Source: Chryseobacterium elymi
GTDB lineage: Bacteria; Bacteroidota; Bacteroidia; Flavobacteriales; Weeksellaceae
DNA length: 32,268 bases
Assembly (NCBI RefSeq): GCF_003385495.1
Contig: NZ_QNUH01000029.1
Coordinates: forward strand, 1-32,268
Reading direction: 5' to 3'
Shown here: piece by piece, positions 15,062 through 24,183 of the stretch
Numbering within the stretch: position 1 is the stretch's first letter
Layout of the letters: each line of letters begins with the position of its first letter
Notes under the pieces: generated by a model
What the model saw: only the letters and a program-made list of their open reading frames with translations
The model's database searches: none
Told to the model about the DNA's origin: nothing
Position numbers and translations under genes: made by a program

Positions 15062-15550
15062 ATGATAAAAAAGCATGTATTCTTTTTTTCCTTGTTGATC
15101 CCTATGTTTTCCTGGGCGCAGTATTTGTTGCCCAATGAAGAAACTGTTTTTTCATTTCAAACAAAAAATGGTAAGACCATGTCTTTGGTTAAAGATAAAA
15201 AGAATGAATATATTCAGTATAGGTTCGGGAGCAAAGACCGTGTAGAAATGGAATTTCCGGCCACAAGAACCCAAGAAAGCTGGAAGCAGTTTACATACAG
15301 CTCTTACCATAGAGGTGGCGGAAAACAGAATGCAGGCATGGACCTCAACTATCTGACATTTACCAAAAACAACTACAAATATCAACTGTTCAGAACCTAT
15401 TCTGCAGAAGATGAATCGTTTTCTACAGGCATTACTGTTACTGACAGCAAGGGAAAAGAAACTGATATTACAGGAATCTATAAAACCGTCAAAGGCTGCA
15501 TGTGTAGTCTGGATGACACAGAGGTACAGAAAGAAGATTTTGGATTATAA
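15062..15550 (+). CDS. Small secreted protein of unknown function
   Basis: A 162-residue protein with a clear signal peptide ending at SWAQ (about residue 19). The mature part is rich in Tyr, Lys and Thr and looks like a beta-strand protein (LVKDKKNEYIQYRFG, ITVTDSKGKETDITG), with a CMC pair near the C-terminus. I recognise no domain. The ATG at 15062 is chosen over the TTG at 15047 because it starts directly at the signal peptide. It lies 21 nt after aroA and 14 nt before the next secreted-protein gene, so the three may share a transcript. Confidence 0.7.
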   Translation: MIKKHVFFFSLLIPMFSWAQYLLPNEETVFSFQTKNGKTMSLVKDKKNEYIQYRFGSKDRVEMEFPATRTQESWKQFTYSSYHRGGGKQNAGMDLNYLTFTKNNYKYQLFRTYSAEDESFSTGITVTDSKGKETDITGIYKTVKGCMCSLDDTEVQKEDFGL

Positions 15551-15564
15551 TTTTAAAATGCTCA

Positions 15565-16239
15565 ATGAAAAAGCTTTTTTGTCTTAGCGTCTCACTGTTA
15601 ATCGCGGGTTTGCATGCTCAAAGCCTGAAAGAGTTCTCTGTTCCGAAAGGCTATCAAAAAATTGCCGAAGCCAAAGGAGATCTGGACAAAGACGGAAAAG
15701 ATGAAACGGTAATTATCTTCAATACCAATAAAAAAATTAATCCGGATGACCGTGATAATTTCCTGAGAACATTTTTTATCCTAAAAAATATAGACGGAAA
15801 ACTGAGAATCTGGAAAGAAAACAATACGGTTCTCTTTTCCAGCGGAATGGGATTCTATTCAGAAGACAATGCACCTCCTGAAATAACTATCAAAAACAGC
15901 AGTCTTTCTATTACCCAAATATTCAATACCAATTCGAGACATACACAGACTTATAAACATACCTTCAGATTTCAGAATGGTGATTTCTACCTCATTGGTT
16001 CCCATGACAGATTTGAAGACACCTGTGAGTTCAATTACCTGACAGAGATCAATTTTTCAACGGGTAAAATAATTACAGATGAAGAATATTACTCCTGTGA
16101 TGATGAAGAAAAGGATATTCCGAAAGATGTTCACAAAGAATTTGTCCATCCATTTAAGACTTTGATCAAAATGAACAATTTCAGGATTGGGGAAAACAAA
16201 ATTAAAGTACCCGGCTTAAAAAAAGAATTGAGTTACTGA
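15565..16239 (+). CDS. Secreted protein with a DxDxDG-type repeat motif
   Basis: A 224-residue protein with a signal peptide (cleavage after HAQ, about residue 19). Near the N-terminus it has GDLDKDGKDETVIIF, which matches the calcium-binding DxDxDG loop found in FG-GAP/VCBS-like repeats; only one copy is present. The remainder (for example ITIKNSSLSITQIF and DRFEDTCEFNYLTEINFSTG) resembles periplasmic beta proteins that follow such a loop. Function is not known. A strong terminator follows its stop. Confidence 0.7.
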   Translation: MKKLFCLSVSLLIAGLHAQSLKEFSVPKGYQKIAEAKGDLDKDGKDETVIIFNTNKKINPDDRDNFLRTFFILKNIDGKLRIWKENNTVLFSSGMGFYSEDNAPPEITIKNSSLSITQIFNTNSRHTQTYKHTFRFQNGDFYLIGSHDRFEDTCEFNYLTEINFSTGKIITDEEYYSCDDEEKDIPKDVHKEFVHPFKTLIKMNNFRIGENKIKVPGLKKELSY

Positions 16240-16252
16240 AAATCAACCATAT

Positions 16253-16289
16253 AAATAAGCAGAATTTTTATTCTGCTTATTTCTTTTTT
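16253..16289 (+). terminator. Strong rho-independent terminator
   Basis: Perfect 13-bp stem AAATAAGCAGAAT / ATTCTGCTTATTT, 4-nt loop, then CTTTTTT. It ends the aroA-secreted protein group. Confidence 0.92.
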
Positions 16290-16292
16290 ACG

Positions 16293-16325
16293 TTGTCCAC
16301 ATACTTATCCACAGAGTTATCCACA
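16293..16325 (+). other. Three DnaA-box-like 9-mers at 12-nt period
   Basis: TTGTCCACA (16293), TTATCCACA (16305) and TTATCCACA (16317) lie head to tail with starts exactly 12 nt apart. The last two match the DnaA box consensus perfectly and the first differs at one base. An A/T-rich stretch follows. No gene covers this region. It may be a DnaA-binding site, an origin element or a DnaA-controlled promoter region; a further single box lies at 19030-19038. Confidence 0.6.
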
Positions 16326-16434
16326 TTTATAAATACCTTTTCACTTACCTATTCAAAAAAATAAGATGATAGCTGATGATTTTGTTTCTGAACAATTATA
16401 CCGTAATAAATAATAGAGTTCCTGTTTCTTTTTT

Positions 16435-16442
16435 TACATTTG
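16435..16442 (+). promoter_or_regulatory. -7 box upstream of the SDR gene
   Basis: TACATTTG matches TAnnTTTG exactly. It lies about 70 nt before the ATG at 16513, giving a leader of roughly 65 nt. Confidence 0.5.
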
Positions 16443-16512
16443 CTGAAAATACGGTTTGTACTGAGACACAGCAGCCGGAAGAAAACAAAAGTCTAAAATT
16501 ATAAACAATCCA

Positions 16513-17301
16513 ATGACTATTATCATCACTGGAACCTCATCAGGAATAGGTTTTGTATTGGCCGAATATTTCGGAAAAAAAGGCCATAAAGTATACGGTT
16601 TAAGCCGGAAGCATACGGAAAGCCAGTATTTCAGGTCTATTCCGACAGATGTTACCGATAACACAGCCGTTCAGAACGCCATTGCTGAAGTTTTAAAAAC
16701 AGAATCAAAGATCGATATACTGATCAACAATGCAGGAATGGGAATGGTAGGCTCTGTGGAAGATTCTACTAAGGAAGATATTTTAAAACTGTTCAACCTG
16801 AATCTTGTAGGAGCTGTCCAGATGATGAGCGCCGTTCTTCCGACAATGCGTGAAAATAAGTTCGGAAAAATCATCAATATTTCAAGTATAGGAAGTGAAA
16901 TGGGACTTCCGTTCCGTGGTTTCTATTCTGCGTCCAAATCTGCTTTGGATAAAGTAACTGAAGCCATGAGGTATGAAGTGTATCCATGGAACATCGATGT
17001 GTGCTCTTTGCATCTTGGTGATATCAAAACGAATATTGCAGAGAACAGGGTAAAAACACAGGTTTCCGAACCTTACAGAAATATATTTGACAAAGTGTAC
17101 AGCTTGATGAACTCGCATGTAGGTGACGGAACCGAACCTCTTGAGGTGGCAGCTTATGTTGAAAAGCTTTTGGGCAAGAATAAGTGGAAAGCTCATTATT
17201 ATTTCGGTAAATTCGGACAAAAGATTGGTGTTCCGCTGAAATGGATTCTTCCTCAGGGAACCTATGAAAATCTGATGAAAAAATATAATAAACTGGATTA
17301 A
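16513..17301 (+). CDS. Short-chain dehydrogenase/reductase (SDR)
   Basis: A 262-residue classical SDR. The nucleotide-binding TGTSSGIG is at 6-13, NNAG at 72-75, the catalytic Ser within NISSIGS (about 123-127) and YSASK with Tyr138 and Lys142. The fold and length are those of NAD(P)-dependent oxidoreductases, but the substrate cannot be told from these motifs. The N-terminus starts directly at the first beta strand, which supports the ATG at 16513. It appears monocistronic. Confidence 0.92.
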   Translation: MTIIITGTSSGIGFVLAEYFGKKGHKVYGLSRKHTESQYFRSIPTDVTDNTAVQNAIAEVLKTESKIDILINNAGMGMVGSVEDSTKEDILKLFNLNLVGAVQMMSAVLPTMRENKFGKIINISSIGSEMGLPFRGFYSASKSALDKVTEAMRYEVYPWNIDVCSLHLGDIKTNIAENRVKTQVSEPYRNIFDKVYSLMNSHVGDGTEPLEVAAYVEKLLGKNKWKAHYYFGKFGQKIGVPLKWILPQGTYENLMKKYNKLD

Positions 17302-17406
17302 TTTCTGTTATTAAAAAATTATTGAAACTGCTTTTAAACCGTTAGAATTATTGATTTGTTAAAGGCTATTAAACAAACTCTGTGAATGGTTTATATAAAT
17401 TGAACA

Positions 17407-19011
17407 TTGAAGTTATTTCTAAAAATATTTTTTATCCTGTTCTGCGTTTTTGTACAAGCGCAGAAGAAGCAGTATTGGCTTATTGATACAGAAACCAATG
17501 TCAGGAAAAAAGTAAAAGACTCTCTTTCTGCAGCAAAATTTCTGGATTCTCTATCCCAGAGCAATTACTTTTTCACCAGGTTGAAAGAGGTGAAAGTAAA
17601 AGGCGACAGCACAGAAATTTTCTATGATAAAGGAAAAAACTTTAATGAGACCTATGTAGATCTCTCTGATTCTATTGCCTTGAAATTAAAGATCCAGAAG
17701 GATTTTTTCACTAAAAATTTAGATTCAACCAAGAAAAGCATTAACAAAAGATATATTGATGACGGATATTCTTTCAGCCGTCTTAAATCTAAATATAAGG
17801 GTCAGAAAAATGGTTATCCTGTCATAGAGCTGGATATTAACAAAAATGATAAACGGAAGATTGACAATTTTGTAGTCAAAGGTTACGAAAGGGTTCCTAA
17901 AAGGTTTATGAAAAACCTGGAAAAAGAATTCAAAGGAAAGACTTATGATGACAAAAATCTTCTGGCCATCAGCAAAAATTTTCAAAGCCATGCTTTTGTA
18001 ACCCTTGAACGGCCTCCCCAAACTTTGTTTACCAAAGATTCCACGAGCATTTACCTGTTTATGGAAAAGAAAAAAACCAATACTTTTGATGGAGTGATCG
18101 GTTTCGGGAACGATAAAACAGAAAAATTTACATTGAACGGAACCCTGAACGTCAACTTCAGGAATATGTTCAACGGCTTTGAAACTGTCAATCTGTATTG
18201 GCAGAGAAACCCGGATAAAGGGCAGACTTTTGACCTTCAGACTGATATTCCTTATCTTCTTAAATCCAATGTAGGGATGAACCTGAAAGTTAATATTTTC
18301 AGACAGGATTCTACTTTTGCGAATGTAAAATTCCTTCCTGCTTTCTATTATCATATCAATAACCGCAACAAGATCGGACTCAGAGGCACCCTGGAGTCCT
18401 CCAGTATCATAGACACTTTATATGTTCAGGGTAAGGATTATAATAAAAAAGGACTCGGGATCTGGTTTGAAATGACAGAACCTACAGATATTGATCTTTT
18501 CCTTTACAAAACAAGGATCAATGCCGGCTATGATTACCTGACAACGACCTATACCAAAGATAATATTAAGGCTAACCAGAACCAGTTTTATTTCTTCGGC
18601 GAACATAATTATCAAATTTCCGGAAATCATTTTCTCAATATAAAAGCGGAAGGGGCCATGATGGATTCTAAGATAGAATTCTCTGCTAATGAACTGTACC
18701 GTTTCGGGGGCTGGAATTCCATGAGAGGATTCAATGAAAAATCCCTTGCCGCCGACTTCTATTATTACGCAGGCCTGGAATATCGATATCTCATTGGAAG
18801 TCAGGCATTCTTTGATTTCTTTGGACAGTACGGACAACTCAACAATAAATCCTTAAATGTTAAACCTAAACTTTACAGTGTGGGGCTTGGATTTAATTTC
18901 TTTATTCCGATCGGGCTGATGAGTTTCCAACTATCGAATGGTAATGAGTTCGGAAATCCGTTTAAGTTTAATGATATTAAAATCCATTGGGGAATCCTCA
19001 GTAGGTTTTAA
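17407..19011 (+). CDS. Omp85/BamA-superfamily outer-membrane protein
   Basis: This 534-residue protein starts with a signal peptide (cleavage near VQAQ, about residue 19). The N-terminal half (about 50-215) contains a POTRA-like segment (IDNFVVKGYERVPKRFMKNL). The C-terminal half is an outer-membrane beta barrel with GVIGFGNDKTEKFTLNGTLN and the Omp85 signature SMRGF (Arg440). The final strand ends in Phe (HWGILSRF), as expected for Bam-assembled barrels. It is shorter than BamA (about 800), so it may be a TamA- or surface-antigen-type member. The start is a TTG, the only codon that yields a complete signal peptide. Neighbours do not reveal a partner. Confidence 0.85.
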   Translation: MKLFLKIFFILFCVFVQAQKKQYWLIDTETNVRKKVKDSLSAAKFLDSLSQSNYFFTRLKEVKVKGDSTEIFYDKGKNFNETYVDLSDSIALKLKIQKDFFTKNLDSTKKSINKRYIDDGYSFSRLKSKYKGQKNGYPVIELDINKNDKRKIDNFVVKGYERVPKRFMKNLEKEFKGKTYDDKNLLAISKNFQSHAFVTLERPPQTLFTKDSTSIYLFMEKKKTNTFDGVIGFGNDKTEKFTLNGTLNVNFRNMFNGFETVNLYWQRNPDKGQTFDLQTDIPYLLKSNVGMNLKVNIFRQDSTFANVKFLPAFYYHINNRNKIGLRGTLESSSIIDTLYVQGKDYNKKGLGIWFEMTEPTDIDLFLYKTRINAGYDYLTTTYTKDNIKANQNQFYFFGEHNYQISGNHFLNIKAEGAMMDSKIEFSANELYRFGGWNSMRGFNEKSLAADFYYYAGLEYRYLIGSQAFFDFFGQYGQLNNKSLNVKPKLYSVGLGFNFFIPIGLMSFQLSNGNEFGNPFKFNDIKIHWGILSRF

Positions 19012-19398
19012 AAGATCTTTCATTCTTATTTATCCACAGGCTTCAGCATATCAATTTTTAATTGATTACTACTTTGCATTCTTGAAGTAAAACATTACAA
19101 AACTCAAACTTTGCGTGAAAACTATACTTCACTCTAAGTAAGCAAGCTTCAAAGAAATGTACTCTAGTTTCCAGGTGGCAAAGGAGTGTACAAGTAAATA
19201 AGCATTCGTTTAATGAGTAAAAGAAATTGTCAGTAAAATTTACGCTTTTAGAAGTATAATATATAGTATAATAAAAGCAAATATTAAAGCATAACATCCT
19301 TTCCAGCTTTATCATTTTGTTAAATATTCCTGTTAAAAAATATTAAAATAGTATTTTTATTTTAATACCACATTAAAATACTGGTAACACTGCACTGC
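19012..19398. other. Long intergenic region before the SusC gene
   Basis: No gene is supported here. It holds one DnaA-box-like TTATCCACA (19030-19038), a weak hairpin ATCAAT/ATTGAT near 19050-19066, a GTGAA/TTCAC inverted repeat, and a perfect AT palindrome with arms at 19341-19350 and 19358-19367. It grades into the SusC promoter. Confidence 0.6.
19341..19367. promoter_or_regulatory. AT-rich perfect inverted repeat upstream of SusC
   Basis: TATTAAAATA and TATTTTAATA form exact 10-nt arms around a 7-nt spacer, about 32 nt before the -7 box. A partial third copy (ATTAAAATA) follows at about 19372. It could be an operator for a regulator or a simple AT-rich curvature element. Confidence 0.4.
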
Positions 19399-19406
19399 TA
19401 AATTTG
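19399..19406 (+). promoter_or_regulatory. -7 box of the SusC/SusD pair
   Basis: TAAATTTG matches TAnnTTTG exactly and lies 12 nt before the ATG at 19419. It overlaps the in-frame TTG at 19404, which argues against that codon as the start. Confidence 0.6.
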
Positions 19407-19418
19407 TCCTCAAAAAAA

Positions 19419-22400
19419 ATGAAGAAGACTTTAGCTACTTTTGCTGTTTTTTTACTCCCCCTTTATCTTACTGCCCAAGAAATTAACATTTCCGGAAATG
19501 TAAAATCCGAAAACGGTTCCAGTGTTTCCGGAGTGAGCATTACCGACAAGAACACCGGAAAAACGGTGGTGACGGATGAAAACGGTAATTTTACAATCTC
19601 GGCCAACCCGAAAGACATTCTTGAGTTTTATGCTCCTGATTTCTCAATGTATACCGTGGAGGTTTCTTCCAAAAGGCAATATTCTGTTGTTTTGAAAAAA
19701 GCAGATGAGAAACAGATTGAAGGTGTGGTTATTACTGCCTTAGGAATTGCCAAAAAGAAAGAAAAGATAGGCTATGCCACCCAGGAAGTCGGCACCAAAC
19801 AGTTTGAGACCATTACCACCCCAAGTATAGGAAATTTATTTTCAGGACAGGTGGCTGGTCTTAATGTTTCTAACCCTACAGGAATGCAGCAGGCTCCACA
19901 ATTTACCTTGAGAGGAAACTCCAATTTGGTTTTCGTGATCGATGGGGTAATTGTTGAGAAAGAAGTTTTCCAGAACCTGGACCCCAATAATATTGATAAC
20001 ATCAACGTACTGAAAGGAGCAACGGCCTCTGCATTATATGGTTCCAGAGGAAGGTACGGAGCTGTTTTAATCACTACCAAAGGTGCAAAAAAGAAAGGTT
20101 TTTCCGTAGAGTTTTCTCAGAATACGATGGTGACGGCAGGATTTACCAATCTTCCGAAAACCCAGAACGAGTACGGAAACGGATCACATGGCAAGTATGA
20201 ATTCTGGGACGGAGCTGATGGTGGTGTAAATGACGGCGATATGATCTGGGGACCAAAATTTACTCCCGGACTGAAAATTGCCCAGTGGAACAGCCCGATC
20301 AGGGATAAGATGACCGGAGAGGTAATTCCGTGGTACGGTGCCGTTTCCGGAACCCAGTACAATGACAAATCAAGATATGAAAGAGTTCCTATCGACTGGA
20401 AGTATCATGATAACTTGGATACTTTTTTAAAGCCTGCAGTGATCAACAATAACAGTTTCGCGGTAAGCTATAGAAACAATAAAGATATTTACAGGCTCTC
20501 CGGAAATTTTATGAATTATGACGATAGAATTCCCAGTTCCTATCTGCAGCGTTATGGTGTCAACTTTTCTTCTGAAAATCATTTGGGAGAAAAATTAACC
20601 TTTGACACGAAATTCAATTTCAACCAAACCTTCACTCCCAATATTCCCAACTACGATTATAACCCAAGCGGACACATGTATACGATCCTGATATGGATGG
20701 GAGCGGATGTGGACGGAAGAGATCTTAAAAACCACATGTGGATTCCGGGAAAAGAGGGCAGAGCACAGGCTAACTGGAATTATGCGTGGTACAATAATCC
20801 ATGGTTCGGAGCTGAATATTACAAGAATAAAAACAGGACCAATATCATTAATGCACAGACCGGTCTGGAATATAAAGCAACTGAAGATTTTTCAGTAAAA
20901 GGGAAAATATCCATTGTTGAGAATCACAACAAACAGGAAATATTAAGTCCATATTCTTACTTCAACTACAGTGCTCCAAGGAGCGGGGGCTATCTCCTGA
21001 ATGATTCCAAGACATGGAATATGAACTCCGATATTTTAGCCACCTACAAGAAAAAAATCTCGGACAACTTCGATTTCACGATCAACGCCGGAGGATCAAC
21101 ATTCTATTATAAGAACAATATTGACAATGCTTCAACAGATGGGCTGAAAATCCCTGAATTGTATACGCTGGAAAACTCAACCGGAGCTGTAAAATATTAT
21201 GATTATCTCAAGGAAAAGCTGATCTACAGTGCCTATTCAACGATTGACATCGGATTATACAATGCATTTTTCATTAATGTTTCAGGACGTAATGACTGGT
21301 CCTCTACCCTTCCAAAAGCCAACAGATCTTATTTTTATCCTTCTGCATCGGTAAGTGCGGTTATTTCGAATCTTGTTAAAATGCCGGAAGCTGTTAATCT
21401 TTTAAAACTTTCAGCTTCGTGGGCCAAGGTAGCTTATGATTTCCAGCCCTATTCGATAAGAAATTACTATCTGAATAATAAAGGAGCCACCTTTAACGGA
21501 AATCCGATGTTCAACTATCCTACTATCCTCAATGTGGAAAATTCTTTAAAGCCGGAGCAGACCAAATCTTATGAATTGGGCTTAAGCGCTGGCTTATTCA
21601 AGAACAGGATTACTTTAGATGTTACGTATTTCAGAACATTGGATTATAACAATATCCTGGAATTCCCGGCTGCACCATCATCCGGCTTTACTTCACAATA
21701 CGTAAACGGAAATGAATATACAACGAAAGGCTTGGAGATTTCATTAGGCCTGGTTCCTGTAAAAACAGCCAATTTCACCTGGAGGTCTTTAATCAACTGG
21801 AGTACATATGAACAGAAGCTTACTTCTATTTATGACGATATGCCGAACTACAACAATATCAAGCTCGGCGAAAGAATGGACAGTTACTACGATTATACTT
21901 GGAAGAAATCCCCGGACGGAAAAGTAGTTCTTAATGCCGCCACAGGAATGCCTACAAGAGCAGATGCTCCAAGCAATCTGGGCCACTTCAACCCGGACTG
22001 GACTTTTGGCTTCAATAATACCTTTAAATATAAAAAATTCTCCCTGAATATCGGAATTGACGGAAGCATAGGGGGTGTCATGAGATCCCAGGTCGTAGAA
22101 AAAATGTGGTGGGGTGGAAAGCATCCGAACTCAACAGCTTACAGAGATCTGGAATATGCCAATCCGGGAACGTATTATTTTGTACCGGACGGTGTCAATT
22201 ATAATGCAGCTACCGGAACGTATACCCCACACACAAAACCGATCAGCTTTCAGGACTGGGCACAGAATTATCCTTATCAGGCAAGGGTAACAGAGGATGA
22301 AAGTGAATTGTTTGCCAATGTTTTCGACAGAACTTTTATCAAACTGAGATCTGTAGTCCTGGAATATGATTTTTCTTATCTCCTTAATCCAAAAGGAATG

Positions 22401-22562
22401 ATCAAAAATTTCACAGTCAATATTTCAGCTTACAATCTTGCCATGTGGAAAAAGTCTAAGAATCTTTATTCCGACCCGGATTACCAGCTCAAGAAAGATA
22501 GCAATGATATCCAAGATCCTTCCAGCAGATGGATAGGAATCGGGTTTAATCTTAAATTTTAA
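19419..22562 (+). CDS. SusC/RagA-family TonB-dependent outer-membrane transporter
   Basis: This 1047-residue protein has a signal peptide (cleavage near LTAQ, residue 20). A CarboxypepD_reg-like domain (about 22-100; INISGNVKSENGSSVSGVSI) is followed by a TonB-dependent receptor plug (from about 105; VVITALGIAKKKEKIGYATQ, and FVIDGVIVEKEVF, LKGATASALYGSRG). A 22-strand barrel fills the rest, ending in GIGFNLKF. SusC proteins import large or bulky substrates together with a SusD lipoprotein, whose gene follows after 19 nt. No glycoside hydrolase lies nearby; a Tat-exported phospholipase C follows SusD. Substrate is unknown. The start at 19419 is preferred because a -7 box covers the upstream TTG. 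Confidence 0.95.
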   Translation: MKKTLATFAVFLLPLYLTAQEINISGNVKSENGSSVSGVSITDKNTGKTVVTDENGNFTISANPKDILEFYAPDFSMYTVEVSSKRQYSVVLKKADEKQIEGVVITALGIAKKKEKIGYATQEVGTKQFETITTPSIGNLFSGQVAGLNVSNPTGMQQAPQFTLRGNSNLVFVIDGVIVEKEVFQNLDPNNIDNINVLKGATASALYGSRGRYGAVLITTKGAKKKGFSVEFSQNTMVTAGFTNLPKTQNEYGNGSHGKYEFWDGADGGVNDGDMIWGPKFTPGLKIAQWNSPIRDKMTGEVIPWYGAVSGTQYNDKSRYERVPIDWKYHDNLDTFLKPAVINNNSFAVSYRNNKDIYRLSGNFMNYDDRIPSSYLQRYGVNFSSENHLGEKLTFDTKFNFNQTFTPNIPNYDYNPSGHMYTILIWMGADVDGRDLKNHMWIPGKEGRAQANWNYAWYNNPWFGAEYYKNKNRTNIINAQTGLEYKATEDFSVKGKISIVENHNKQEILSPYSYFNYSAPRSGGYLLNDSKTWNMNSDILATYKKKISDNFDFTINAGGSTFYYKNNIDNASTDGLKIPELYTLENSTGAVKYYDYLKEKLIYSAYSTIDIGLYNAFFINVSGRNDWSSTLPKANRSYFYPSASVSAVISNLVKMPEAVNLLKLSASWAKVAYDFQPYSIRNYYLNNKGATFNGNPMFNYPTILNVENSLKPEQTKSYELGLSAGLFKNRITLDVTYFRTLDYNNILEFPAAPSSGFTSQYVNGNEYTTKGLEISLGLVPVKTANFTWRSLINWSTYEQKLTSIYDDMPNYNNIKLGERMDSYYDYTWKKSPDGKVVLNAATGMPTRADAPSNLGHFNPDWTFGFNNTFKYKKFSLNIGIDGSIGGVMRSQVVEKMWWGGKHPNSTAYRDLEYANPGTYYFVPDGVNYNAATGTYTPHTKPISFQDWAQNYPYQARVTEDESELFANVFDRTFIKLRSVVLEYDFSYLLNPKGMIKNFTVNISAYNLAMWKKSKNLYSDPDYQLKKDSNDIQDPSSRWIGIGFNLKF

Positions 22563-22581
22563 TTAACAAGTATCCTGAACA

Positions 22582-24102
22582 ATGAAAAAGACTATCAATT
22601 TTATAGCGAAACCTCAAAATAATACAATGACCAAATGGCTAAAATCAACTGCTTTTGCAGCACTGTTGATCCTGTCTTCTTGTGAGACTGATCTTGACAA
22701 GATCAACGAAAACCCTAATGACCAGGCCAGTGTAGACCCTAAAGTTCTTCTGACCTATGTTTCTAAAGATGCTTTCCAGATCAACGGCGACAATATGTAT
22801 GCTTCAAGAATGATGATCGGTACAGACGGAGAGAACACCTATCAGTACATGAAGTGGAACGATGCCTCTTTCGACGTATACACGAAAGGACTCCTGAATA
22901 CAGTAAAAATGATGCAGGAAGCTGAGAAGGTCAACAATAAAAATTACACTGCCATTGGTAAATTCTACAGAGCTTATTATTTCTTTAATTTAAGTTTAAA
23001 ATTCGGAAGTATTCCTTACACAGAAGCAGCTAAGGGTGAATCCGGAATCACCCAGCCGAAATATGACAGTCAGGAAACCGTAATGGCCGGAATTTTATCA
23101 GAACTGAAAGAAGCCAACGATCTCATCAATACCAATGATAAAATTGAAGGCGATATTATCTATAACGGTGATGCTTCAAAATGGAAAAAGCTGATCAACG
23201 CTTTCCGACTGAAAATTCTGATCACCATGTCTAAAAAAGCAACATTGGGAAGTTATAATATTGCTACCGAATTTGCTTCTATTGCAGGCAGCCAATCGTT
23301 GATGACTTCCATTTCAGATAACGGAGAACTTAAATTTGCTGATGTGGCAGACAGCAGATATACGATGTTCAACAGCAGTGGCTATGGATCAAGTTTATAC
23401 ATGGCGGATTATTTTATCAATCTGTTTAAAGCAAGACAAGATCCACGTCTGTTCACTTTTGCCGCCCAAACTACAGGTGCAAAAGAAGCAGGAAAACCTC
23501 TTACCGATTTTACAGGATACAACGGGGGAAACCCTACTTCTTCCTATTCTGATAATGCAGCACTGATTACAGCAAAAAATATTTCTAAAGTGAATGATCG
23601 GTTTTACAAAGATCCTACCAATGAGCCTTCTTCCATATTGAGCTACTCAGAGCTGGAATTCATTCTGGCCGAAGCTGCAGCCAGAGGATGGATCTCCGGG
23701 TCTGCAAAAGCCCATTATGACAATGCCATTAAAGCAAGTTTTAGTTTTTATCAGACCTATGTAAAAAATCCGGGACAATATTTCTCTGGATTTGATGTGA
23801 ATCAGTATCTGGCAACTCCATTAGTTCTTTACAATGATGCTGATCCGCTTCAAACTCGTCTGGAGAAAATTATGACGCAGAAATATATGACGATGTTCCA
23901 TCAGAGCCAATGGACCTCTTATTATGATTACTTAAGAACAGGATATCCAAACTATCCTCTGCAGACAGGAGTTTCTGCACCATTCAGATTCAGATACCCA
24001 CAAGCTGAATATAATTATAACAGCACAAACCTAAAAGCTGCTCTGACCGCACAATACGGAGGAAATGACAATATCAATTCTAAACCATGGTGGCTTCAGT
24101 AA
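22582..24102 (+). CDS. SusD/RagB-family (SusD-like_2) substrate-binding lipoprotein
   Basis: This 506-residue outer-membrane lipoprotein partners the upstream SusC. The lipobox LSSC places the lipidated Cys at residue 34 (or 19 if translation starts at the ATG at 22627, which gives a more normal signal length). The mature part begins ETDLDKINENPNDQ, typical of the SusD-like_2 branch, and contains FYRAYYFFNLSLKFG and SYSELEFILAEAAARGW, the helix of the TPR-like scaffold. These proteins lid the SusC barrel and bind the ligand. A terminator follows, so the phospholipase gene downstream probably has its own promoter. Confidence 0.93.
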   Translation: MKKTINFIAKPQNNTMTKWLKSTAFAALLILSSCETDLDKINENPNDQASVDPKVLLTYVSKDAFQINGDNMYASRMMIGTDGENTYQYMKWNDASFDVYTKGLLNTVKMMQEAEKVNNKNYTAIGKFYRAYYFFNLSLKFGSIPYTEAAKGESGITQPKYDSQETVMAGILSELKEANDLINTNDKIEGDIIYNGDASKWKKLINAFRLKILITMSKKATLGSYNIATEFASIAGSQSLMTSISDNGELKFADVADSRYTMFNSSGYGSSLYMADYFINLFKARQDPRLFTFAAQTTGAKEAGKPLTDFTGYNGGNPTSSYSDNAALITAKNISKVNDRFYKDPTNEPSSILSYSELEFILAEAAARGWISGSAKAHYDNAIKASFSFYQTYVKNPGQYFSGFDVNQYLATPLVLYNDADPLQTRLEKIMTQKYMTMFHQSQWTSYYDYLRTGYPNYPLQTGVSAPFRFRYPQAEYNYNSTNLKAALTAQYGGNDNINSKPWWLQ

Positions 24103-24128
24103 GAATTTAATATTTATATAAAAACCAG

Positions 24129-24167
24129 ATAAACCGCAGGAAAATCCAATAACTTGCGGTTTTATTT
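24129..24167 (+). terminator. Terminator after SusD
   Basis: Perfect 8-bp stem AAACCGCA / TGCGGTTT with a 16-nt loop, followed by TATTTCTTATTTT. Confidence 0.65.
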
Positions 24168-24183
24168 CTTATTTTGATTGAAC

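Noticed and set aside
17725..18354. 209-codon open frame antisense to the Omp85-like gene
   Set aside because: It lies wholly inside a well supported gene on the other strand, and its product is a Phe/Ile-rich shadow with no domain.
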